Shown here piece by piece: positions 54,280-64,000 of a DNA stretch of 64,000 nucleotides. Numbering within the stretch: the first letter of the stretch is position 1; each line of letters starts with the position of its first letter. The notes below the pieces were generated by a model. It was not told the origin of the DNA, ran no database searches, and saw only the letters and a program-made list of their open reading frames with translations. The position numbers were made by a program, and so were the translations under genes. Source of the DNA: Hyparrhenia diplandra (taxonomy: Eukaryota; Streptophyta; Magnoliopsida; Poales; Poaceae); contig JADLZK010009269.1 of NCBI GenBank assembly GCA_015847255.1, positions 1 to 64,000 of the forward strand, given 5' to 3'.

Positions 54280-55007
54280 ACGTCGATCGAGGAAGCGACC
54301 ATTCCAGGCCCGAAGTAGAGGACGAGAGGGCCACACTTATCGTTGTCGTTGTTGCAGATGCCGGAGTCCTTGTCGGAGAAGGAGAAGTCGAGGTGGAAGC
54401 CGCCCGGCAAACGCCGAACTTGAAGCTCAGCGGGGGCTGCACGGCGAATGTTCTCGCGCATGCACGACGCATGACGGAGGCGCCGAGGGTGCCCGCGTAC
54501 TCGAGCATCCGGGCGAGTCGGGGTGGAGACGTGTAGGTGTAAGTCGCCGCGACCGTCACCTTTGCATGGAGTTGCCTGCGAGAGGCGTGTCGAAGTGACG
54601 AGGGCGGCGACGAGGTGAAGTCAAGGAGGCAGCCGTGGAGGAGATCGCCGGGCGTCCGACGGGGGTCCAAACCTGCCTCTCCTTTGTCCACGGGCGCCAA
54701 CCGTGATGTTGTCGGCGCGAAGAAGACATCGTCGTTGTTGTCGAAGAGGAGGACGGTGGCACCCTTGATCCTCTCATCGGGGCGTGCCTGGAGAAGAAGG
54801 ACGCTTGCCGGGAACGCTGATCCTCCCGAGGGCGATTGGGGAGGTGGAAGCCCACCGCTACGCCGTGCGGTGGAGCGTTCTCCCCGCCAGAAGTCCCGAG
54901 AAGCTGCGGCCGGCGGGGATGTAGTAGCGGTGAAAGTACCTCACGATGCCGTGAGCGGAGACTCCACTGGGGCTAGTTGATCCCAGCTCGATGGCGCTGG
55001 AGATGAT

Positions 55008-58000
55008 TGTAACAGAACCTCCTAATTACCGGGCCCCCGCACTGCCATCGTCCCAAAGACCTCGGCGGTGTGCGAGATACACCGATAACTTAAGAAGCTT
55101 GTCGGGTGTCATCGAAACCCCGATTACACCACTCATACCAGGATCAACAAAGGAGTAGCTACAACATTACAACATTTGTTACAAAAATATAGATCAGAGC
55201 GCGGAAGAATAATAACATTAATTTTACAAAATGTGAGTAAGTTACATTTGAGTAAACTTAAGTTAATTAATTTGCAGAAGCTAGGTAGAACTAGAAGACA
55301 CCAGATCATGTCGTGCCCACCGACATAACCTTGGTTAACAGCACGGGTCAACACCTGCAACAAGGGTCAAAGAACCCTGAGTACGGGAGTACTCAACAAG
55401 ACTTACCCGACTAAAAGAAAAATAGGAGAAGACTCAAGAATGCTGGGTCTAATAGGATTCAAGGTAAGGCTTTTAGCAAGAATCAAGGACTCATTTTGCG
55501 GAAAAGCTTACTAAAAGTGAATCCTTACTTTCAATATTTTACTTCAGGTGAGTAGCTCATATACTCTAGGTGATCCTACACTAGAGAAAACATTTCTTTC
55601 ATAAGCCAACTTTCTTTCTTCAAAACCATGTTCCATCAATTACTACGATGAATGGGCGTAAGAACGGGTCTCCATAACCGAGAAGCAGCGGCGATTCATG
55701 AATCGATTAATACCCGGTGGGGATCCCTAACCACACGACATATGTAGCACTTAAGCTTGCATCTATCAACCCTCACTCAGTTCGTCCAAAACGGATTGGG
55801 TCCATCGCCACCGAGAGCACAGTACTCCACCTCCCTACCCCGTCCTAATGACGGTTTGACCAAGTAGGGTGGGTACATGCTACTCCCGCCATCTCTCCAC
55901 TCCCGGTCTTGCGCGGTTGTCCGTTCCGATTTGGCACACCCCCGAGATCGAGGCTTCGGGGGTATGTGGCGATTAGTTTCGTCGACTGGGGTGATCGCCA
56001 ATCGGGCGTGCCATTGACCCAAACGGCCTCGGCGAAACTTGCGTTCAAAAGTCCCGAACTTAACAATCCAAACAACGGGCGACGGTCCTTACACGACCAA
56101 CGGGACAAGCACGCCTAGGTATCCCGCCGGCTTTCAACCTACGTCCCGCCCGATCTCAAATTCATCACTACATCTCTTTCTTTTTTAAAACAAGTACCAT
56201 CTTCTCAAATAAAACATTTTGATGAAAAAGCTTAACTAATTAAGCGAGCTAAGCATCACTAAGCATTTTCGAAATGAAACCTAGGTTATCAAGGATGGTA
56301 TTGAAATAAACAAGGATGGTAATGCAAAGCAATTAGGTTATCACTCAACTCCTATTTACTTAATGCAACATAGCATAGACATAAGTTATATAAAGCTTTT
56401 AAAACATCAAGGAAGGGTTTAATGAAACCGGGGCTTGCACGTGTTGCGGGGAAAAGTTAGATTCTTAATTGAGATCACCCGAGTCATACTTGACCTCGAT
56501 ATTATTGGTGGATGGATCTTCTTGAAGCTCGACCATCATGAACCATCTCACTCTCGTATACTCTACACGTAAATGATGATGCATGCTTTAGCATGATGAA
56601 GTATAAATATGATGCTTGATGGATGCATGAAATGATAAACACTTGAGTACAACTTTCCTTCACGATAAAGTTGCAACCCAACAAAACCAACTTGTTGAAC
56701 TACTCTACAAGATATCATCACCATTAACTAAGGAGTTCTCAAGGACCATTTGATTATGATATGATCCAAGATTCACAAAACAACCCAAAAGTCACACAAA
56801 AACCTAAATTATTTGACACTAAACAAATTATAAACCACATGAAATAATAGAGCATGAAATAGAAAATAATTTAAACATCTCAAAATGACTCCAAACTTTT
56901 GTACAAGTAGAACACCTCATAAAACAAGTACCAAATAAATTTTTATGATTTTTGAATAAATATTTTATTTTCTAAAAATCATGGAAGATGCATTTTTCAA
57001 TTAAAGATTGTATTTTTAAATCATGCAAGAACTACTCAAAACCTAAGTTTCAAAATTTTCATGAGTAGATATACTCCTAAGAAGGTTCTACAAAAATTTT
57101 TGAATTTTTGAACAAGTATATAAATTTATACAAAAATCACAAAGTTCAAGACTATTCATCATAAAAGAAATTCATGCAACAAAACATAAAAGAAAAAGGA
57201 TTTCGGGTTGAAATTGGCCGACACTGTACGTGCACGGCCCAACACTGTTACGGCCTGCTACTATTCATGATGGGCCGATTTACTATTGAATCGGCCCATC
57301 TTGTTCATGGCCCAACACTATTCATTATGGGTAGCCCGGTGGCTCTGATGCCGGCACTATCGTGGCCTTGCCACTCGCGGGCGTGGCGTACCGGCATGGC
57401 CACGGCGGTGGTGGTCAGCGGCGGCGCCCGGCGTTCGGCGCGGCAAGCTGCGATGAGAGTGGAAAGGAAAAGGGCAAGGAGGGGTAGGAGCTCACCGGAA
57501 CACACGGTGCGCCGATGGTGAGGACGGAGGGTGGCCGGAGGTGTGGGCTGCCGTCGGCGATGGCGGATGGCGGGCGGCTCGGGTTCACCGTTCGACGAGT
57601 TGGGGCTTCTATTTGGGAAAACAAAAGGGTCGACCATGACCACGATGGCGAGAGGGGATGCGAAACGGGTGTTGGTGCAAGCTGGAAACCCACCGGGGTG
57701 AAAGGACGGCGGCGAAGCTCACGGCGGAGATCCGATCGGCGTCGGGGAAGACGAGCTCGTGCTCGGGCTACGAAGAACAAAGGGCTTATGGCCGCCGGCG
57801 AAGGCTGTGTGGGAAAGGTTGCGGTCTTGTTGGCGAAAAAGAAGCGCGAGCAAAGCTACGACGGCGGCGAGCAACAACGACGGACGGCGGCGACCCGCCG
57901 GCGGTTTTGAAAAGAGGAACGGCGGCGGCGCCCGGCCTATTTATAGGCAAGGCGGGTAGACATGTGGCGGGGGCATTCTCGGCCGCCCACGGCGTCGACC

Positions 58001-58696
58001 ATGCGGCCGGCGCGAAGGCGCTGAGGCGGCCACGGCGGACGCCGCGGCCGGCGGTATGGCGGTGAACAGGGAATCCCACGCATTGTAGCACCCTAAACCC
58101 TAACTTGCTGAAATTTGCCAAATTCTCCCAAAATTTGAACTGAACTTGAAAAACTCCAAAAAGTGACTTAGCCTAATTTTTCAAGATCTACAATTTTCAC
58201 AATTGGAAGATTTTCAAATTCGGCCTCTAAATATGACTTTTGAAATGGGGTCAAAAAGGGACAAATTTGAATTCAAAATTACTTTCAAATTTATTCAAAA
58301 ACTTCAAAAACTTTGTACACCTCTTTTGTACATCAAAACAAGATCTACAACTTGGCTTTTGGAAATTTTTGCAAATTTTGCTTAGATTTTGAATTATGGA
58401 AAAGGGGGGTAAAAGAGAGAATGGAATTAGGGTTTTCGAAGTTCAATTCAAACTTGAATTTGATTCAAATTTCAGATTCCCAACCTATACTATCAAACCA
58501 TCATCCAACCACACACTTAGGATCAAAAACATAAATTTAACATTTAATCACTCTAAAATTCTTAAGCACAAACATTTCTCTAAAAAATATAAACTTATTT
58601 TAATTTGATGCATTTCAAATTTTCTAATCATGCATGCTTTGCAATGATCATGATGACATGGCATGTTTCAGTAATAGTAACACCAGGGGTGTTACG
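55008..58696 (-). repeat. 3' LTR of the LARD-like element
   Basis: On the - strand it starts at about 58696 with (G)TAACACCCCTGGTGTTAC, itself a short palindrome, and ends at 55008 with GGTTCTGTTACA. It contains a GC-rich segment at 57380-58080 and AT-rich flanks. Open frames within are composition artefacts. Confidence 0.75.
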
Positions 58697-58697
58697 A

Positions 58698-58710
58698 CCT
58701 TTCCCCTTAA
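58698..58710 (-). promoter_or_regulatory. Polypurine tract of the LARD-like element
   Basis: The - strand reads TAAGGGGAAAGGT directly before the 3' LTR start. Confidence 0.65.
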
Positions 58711-61708
58711 CAGAATCTCGTCCCGAGATTCGGAACTAAACTTCAAGAAAGCGACGAGAGATTTCCATAGCTCTAAAAGCGCACCGAAGATGATAGAACT
58801 TGTCCACACGATAGACGATTACAAAACCATTGGAGATACAAAGAGGGTACAAAGATTACTCACGGGATTAGGGACACATACATTTACATAACAAAGCATC
58901 ACTCCGGATACTTCGGCTGCACGAGGACAAAGAAGAAACATTAAAAGATAGCGACCAAAGCGCAAAAGGACCCTAACAGATCCGAAAGCGGATGGGATCG
59001 AGGAGGCACAACATGTCAAGAAGGCACAGAATGAATCCTAGGGCCATAAGCTAAGCGGATGTAGACTCGACCTTCTAGGATGAAAAACCGGAGTTCTTTT
59101 TCAACGAGATGCATAGTACCCTTTGACGCGACTGAATCCGCGAAGTAAGAGCTTGATCTTGCAAAGATTGGATTTCACGTCTTCTTCTCGCTCGGTTCTC
59201 CTTGAACTATACAGACTTCACCTTGGAGAAGGAGATCGACTCTGCGATTCTTAAAGGAGATTTGCGATGGGCTTTGGAGAGATGGAAGTGAGAAGCAAAG
59301 GTACCGGGTTGCGTCTTATATCGCGCGGAGGGAGCAGATAGAGATCTTTGCGGCCAAGACCGAGGAAGAGGAAGCCGAGAGAGAGAGGGAGGGTCAAAAG
59401 CGGTTCACGGGTGGAGCGGCCACCGGCTATGGTGCGCTCGTGCTCAAGCATAGGGTGGTGGGATTCCCCGCGACGTGGAGACGAGGTAGTAGACCGAGAC
59501 CATGGAGGGGGTCAGTGCGGTGCAATGGCGAGGGCGGCGCGGACATGGCGCACAAAGAAAGGAAGAAAGAGAGCGTGGTGCGAGAAGAATACATGACCCG
59601 ACGAAATGAGTGCGGTACAGTGAGACCGCAACACGAAAAACGGCGAGAGGGGCCGGGATGCTCAAGGCGTTCAGAAGACACGTGGCGCCAATAGAATGCC
59701 ACGGTGATCCCAACCTTTGGCGGGACCCGGCAAAATTTGAAATCGGCCTGAATAATCCATATGCTCTTTGCAATGTCACGAAATGTTGGACATGATTGTA
59801 GCTTGGTAAATCCCAATCAAATGCAAAAACGAAAGACATAAAACTTATCGTAAAGCAGGATAACTTTCCGATCTTTCATGTCCTCTTGATCCAATAGTGA
59901 CGGTATAAGTTTCTTGACGGTGGGTCAACGTTACCTTCGAGATCATTAAGCGAGTCCCTTATCTACCACTTCTTGTAGTCGTTAATGTTGATGTCGGTGA
60001 CTTGCTCTTCAAGGGTCACCTTTCTTATAACTTTCGAGGAAGAAACTCACAAATCAAGCGATCCGATATAGGAGTCCTTGGATAGAATATAGATAAAGAA
60101 CCAAGGAAAATTCACGGCAAGGGAATGCTTTAGTGTAGTTTTGTAATGGATCATGATTAGAAATTAGTAATCATAACACCACGGCCAAAACCACAACCAC
60201 GGAGAGAATCCATATGATAAAAATTAATGGTGACCAAGGATTTACAAAGGAAAGATAGCAACCAAAGGAAGTTCCAAGGTGTGGAGTCAATATTAAGGTG
60301 ATTTCAAAATCAAAGCCAAGGAAGTTTTAGAGATCAAAGAGAAATTGTATGGCATCGGGCTCCTCTCTTGAAGAAACGTCTAAGAGGTCCAACAGAGACT
60401 TGGCAGGTTCCACACGGTACAACATAAGCGTGGCAAAGATTTACGCATAACATCCTAGTTGAACTAGGGTTCAACCAAAGCACACACTGAGGCTTATGGT
60501 GAAACACAAACAACAACCAACATTAACATCATTTTAGATAACATGGGAAACATCATAAATGCATTACACGAATGCTATAAACAACATATGCAATGCAATG
60601 ATGCTTACTAATGATGCAACAAGATAATCATGAATGATCGGGATATGAAGATCTTTCCCCCTTAAAAGAAATCTAATTTCGGAATTTCAAGGTGACAAAT
60701 CCGTGGGACAAGTAGTGGGAAAAGAAATATGTCAAATATATATTGACTTGTAAGAAATTTTGCAAACAACAAAGTTGATATCAAGATTGCAATCAGAAAC
60801 AAAAAGGTGACCGCTTAGATAAAGGGAAGAGAATACGGATATGAATTTCAAAAAGAGTTTGCAAAGAAGGTGAAAGCTCATTAATTGTGGATTATGGTGA
60901 ATCATGACCATAGACCCCGACATGAGCGGCGCCCTAAATATTTCCGTATGGGCTGCGGAGTCCATAGGAGACCCTGCATTTCGACGCTATTTCGGTCACA
61001 GGTCATGGTTTCACCATAGTACACAACTATTGTAATTCCCAACGAGAGATATGTCGACTATCAACATAAAAGGACTAGCCACGTGTCGGGATAGAAGAAG
61101 TTAAGACACGGCACATCTTTGGAATTGGATAATCAAGTAGTAGTCTGAGGCTTTTAAATAGAGTTGACAAGGCAAGGTGCAAACTCCCAAAGATTAGGAA
61201 CTTATGAAGCAAAGATTATCAAATGGAAGTCCATTAACCAAAAACCTGGTATAGGACGAAATTTAGGACAAACAACTATAAAGAAGAATAGTTGTCCGAA
61301 TGAAAGGAGGAAATCTCAACATTATATAAATAATATGATGATATGATGCATGCTCGCCCTATACGTCTTCACAACGTTAAGAGTACTCTGCCTTCATTAT
61401 GTTAAATATTAGTAGGTTATAGGGCTTTACTTTATATACTATCTTCTTTGCACCAAACAAGATGTTGAGAAGCACTTAGCAAAACATTGTCGGTGAAGTT
61501 AACTCCCGATTGTTCTCAAAAAAGATGACATGAAAACTTCTTGAAATCTCTTACTTGAGTCATCGAGAAAATCTTCACCTAAAGCTTCCAAAGCAAGCAT
61601 AAGGAAAGAAAGAAGATCATTTTTTAAGTTGTTACTTTCAAAAACTTTTAGATTACAAAATTATTTTGAAGTTTTCAAAAGTAATATTGTATTTGGTCCT
61701 CGATATGA

Positions 61709-61720
61709 GCTCGATACCGA
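61709..61720 (-). promoter_or_regulatory. Primer binding site of the LARD-like element
   Basis: The - strand reads TCGGTATCGAGC, close to TGGTATCAGAGC of initiator tRNA-Met, directly after the 5' LTR end. It has a few changes and may no longer work. Confidence 0.6.
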
Positions 61721-61722
61721 TC

Positions 61723-64000
61723 AGAAACAGAACCTCCTAATTAGGGCCTACACGAGACTGTCATCGTCCCAAAGACCTCGGCGGTATGTGCGATATACAC
61801 CCGATAACTTAAGAAACTGTCGGGTGTCATCGTAAAACCCCGATTACACCACTCATACCGGGATCAACAAAGGAGTAGCTACAACATTACAACATTTGTT
61901 ACAAAAAATATAGATCGTAGGCGGAAGAATAATAACATTAATTTTACAAAATGTGAGTAAGTTACATTTGAGTAAACTTAAGTTAATTAATTTGCGAAGC
62001 TAGGTAGAACTAGAAGACACCGGATCATGTCGTGCCCACCGACATAACCTTGGTTAACAAAGACGGGTCAACACCGCAGCAAGGGTCAAAAGAACCACGA
62101 TGCGGGAGTACTCAACAAGACTTACCCGACTAAAGAAAAATAGGAGAAGACTCAAGAATCTTTGGTCTAATAGGATTCAAGGTAAGGCTTTTAGCAAGAA
62201 TCAAGGACTCATTTTTGCTTGGAAAAGCTTACTAAAAGTGAATCCTTACTTTCAATATTTTACTTGGTGAGTAGCTCATATACTCTAGGTGATCCTACAC
62301 TAGAGCAAACATTTCTTTCATAAGCCAACTTTCTTTCTTCAAAACCATGTTCCATCAATTACTACGATGAATGGGCGTAAGAACGGGTCTCCATAACCGA
62401 GAAGCAACGGCGATTCATGAACCGATTAATACCCGGTGGGGATCCCCTAACCACCACGACATATGCAAAGACTTAAGCTTGCATATATCAACCCTCACTC
62501 GGTTAGGTCCAAAACGGATTTGGGTCCATCGCCACCCGAGCACAAGTACTCCACCTCCCTACCCCGTCCCAATGACGGTTTGACCCGATAGGGTGGGTAC
62601 ATGCTACCCCCCGCCATCTCTCCACTCCCAAAGGCGCGGTTGTCCGTTTCGATTTGGCACACCCCGAGATCGCTTTAGGGGTATGTGGCTAGTTAGTTTC
62701 GTCGACACCGGGGTGATCGCCGGTCGGGCGTGCCATTGACCCAAACGGCCTCGGGGCGAACTTGCGTTCAAAAGTCCCGAACTTAACAATCCAAACAGCG
62801 GACCGGTCCTTACGACCACCTAACGGGACAAGCACGGCTAGGTATCCCCCAGGCTTTCAACCTACGCCCCGTCCGATCTCAAATTCATCACTACATCTCT
62901 TTCTTTTACGAAAACAAGTACCATCTTCTCAAATAAAACATTTTGATGAAAAAGCTTAACTAATTAAGCGAGGGCTAAGCATCACTAAGCATTTTCGAAA
63001 TGAAACCGGTTATCAAGGATGGTATTGAAATAAACAAGGATGGTAATCAAAGCAATTAGGTTATCACTCAACTCCTATTTACTTAATGCAACATAGCATA
63101 GACATAAGTTATATATAAGCTTTTAAAACATCAAGGAAGGGTTTAATGAAGGGGGCTTGCCACGTGTTGCGGGGAAAAGTTAGATTCCTTACTTGAGATC
63201 ACAGTCAGTCATACTTGACCTCGATATTATCGGTGGATGGATCTTCTTGAAGCTCGACCATCATAAACCATCTCACTCGTATACTCTACACGTAAATGAT
63301 GATGCATGCTTTAGCATGATGAAGTATAAATATGATGCTTGATGGATGCATGAAATGATAAACACTTGAGTACAACTTTCCTTCGATAAAGTTGCAACCC
63401 AACAAAACCAACTTGTTGAACTACTCTACAAGATATCATCACCATTACCTAAGGAGTTCTCAAGGACCATTTGATTATGATATGATCCAAGATTCACAAA
63501 ACAACCCAAAAGTCACACAAAAACCTAAATTATTTGACACTAAACAAATTATAAACCACATGAAATAATAGAGCATGAAATAGAAAATAATTTAAACATC
63601 TCAAAACGACTCCAAACTTTTTTGTACAAGTAGAACACCTCATAAAACAGTACCAAATAAATTTTTATGATTTTTGAATAAATATTTTATTTTCTAAAAA
63701 TCATGGAAGATGCATTTTTCAATTAAAGATTGTATTTTTAAATCATGCAAGAACTACTCAAAACCTAAGTTTCAAAATTTTCATGAGTAGATATACTCCT
63801 AAGAAGGTTCTACAAAAATTTTCAGAATTTTTGAACAAGTATATAAATTTATACAAAAATCACAAAGTTCAAAGACTATTCATCATAAAAGAAATTCATA
63901 CAACAAAACATAAAAGAAAAAGGATTTCGGGTTGAAATTGGCCCGACATCGCACGTGACCCAACAGCATTTCTGGCCTGCTATTATTCATGATGGGCTGA
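61723..64000 (-). repeat. 5' LTR of the LARD-like element, incomplete
   Basis: Aligns with 55008 to about 57290. Differences are mostly one- to six-base indels and single changes (for example accgggccc against aggg in the first 50 bases). The outer end lies beyond the window. Confidence 0.75.

Larger units (their letters stand above)
51870..55007 (-). pseudogene. Unidentified GC-rich gene relic, cut by two insertions
   Basis: GC-rich, gene-like blocks at 52257-52472 and 54285-55007 belong together. On the - strand, the frame reads GPLVLYFGPGMVASSIDV up to the Copia LTR and resumes as PFATTWWVGRHVDAPP beyond it, once the 5-bp duplication is counted once. A GTGAGG after that could be a splice donor. 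Further upstream (54300-54990), likely coding pieces such as TVLLFDNNDDVFF and AHGIVRYFHRYYIPAGR lie in different frames. I do not recognise the family. The GC-rich block at 51870-52012 may be a distal part. The frameshifts and insertions indicate a dead gene. Confidence 0.4.
58697..61722 (-). other. Interior of the LARD-like element, non-coding
   Basis: No gag, protease, reverse transcriptase or integrase motif appears in any frame. The longest frames (about 130 codons at 59427-59839, - strand) lack known domains. The primer site and polypurine tract at its edges are the only recognisable functional parts. Confidence 0.65.
55008..64000 (-). mobile_element. LARD-like retroelement with about 3.7-kb LTRs, minus strand, truncated by the window end
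   Basis: 55008-57290 and 61723-64000 are the same sequence in direct orientation with many small differences. Between them the rest of the first LTR and an interior of about 3.0 kb lie in the order polypurine tract, interior, primer site as read from low to high coordinates on the - strand. The interior codes for nothing recognisable. Long LTRs with a non-coding core match the LARD class known from cereals. The LTR start (TAACACC) resembles that of Tekay-type Gypsy elements. ATGAT at 55003-55007 would be one target-duplication copy. Confidence 0.75.

Noticed and set aside
57400..58080. GC-rich frames within the 3' LTR of the LARD-like element
   Set aside because: They lie inside an LTR and show no known domain. 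The incomplete second LTR ends before this block, so it offers no comparison.

Overview
The window looks like nuclear DNA from a grass (Poaceae). Its coding exons are very GC-rich and lie in AT-rich intergenic DNA full of typical grass transposons: Stowaway and Tourist MITEs, a Pack-MULE, L1-type LINE tails, Copia LTRs with an initiator-Met primer site, and a very large-LTR Gypsy-like element. The species cannot be fixed from the sequence. I recognised no rRNA, tRNA or CRISPR.

Five host gene loci are recognisable, all on the + strand. They are a single-exon Dof zinc-finger transcription factor (16052-17062), a single-exon U-box/ARM E3 ubiquitin ligase whose frame is broken at four C/G homopolymers (25739-26960), a UGT91-like glycosyltransferase split by a 6.4-kb retroelement (37774-38656 plus 45091-45614), a 13-exon serine carboxypeptidase-like gene of the SCPL51 type (46812-49586), and a second UGT91-like copy with one homopolymer frameshift (50204-51597). 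A sixth, unidentified GC-rich gene relic lies on the - strand between about 51870 and 55007 and is cut by two insertions.

Layout. 1-15 kb is transposon-rich: a LINE end, a Harbinger-like element holding a solo LTR, a hAT-like element with 8-bp target duplications, a Tourist in one copy of a local duplication, and a Pack-MULE with perfect 9-bp target duplications. 15-17 kb is the Dof gene. 17-25.6 kb is mostly unique AT-rich DNA with MITEs. 25.7-27 kb is the U-box gene. 27-32 kb is a local direct duplication with a 335-bp, very GC-rich insertion in one copy. 32-37 kb holds LTR and Helitron-like scraps. 37.7-51.7 kb is the UGT - SCPL - UGT cluster. 52.5-54.3 kb is a solo Copia LTR. From 55.0 kb to past the window end lies a minus-strand LARD-like element with about 3.7-kb LTRs and a 3.0-kb interior without recognisable coding sequence.

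Three patterns stand out. (1) Perfect or near-perfect 9-16-bp target-site duplications recur around tiny insertions, often only 10-30 bp, made of a short 3' tag and a poly(A) run; some sit inside MITEs. They look like extreme 5'-truncated LINE retrotransposition events. (2) The element that breaks the first UGT has an exact 5-bp target duplication, yet its two ends are different LTR-like sequences, and the left one is a perfect 151-bp inverted repeat around a 71-bp loop. (3) A dispersed array of seven hairpins with the shared loop core GAACCAACG lies inside that element. Several coding breaks fall in C/G homopolymers, so base-calling error must be excluded before those genes are called dead.
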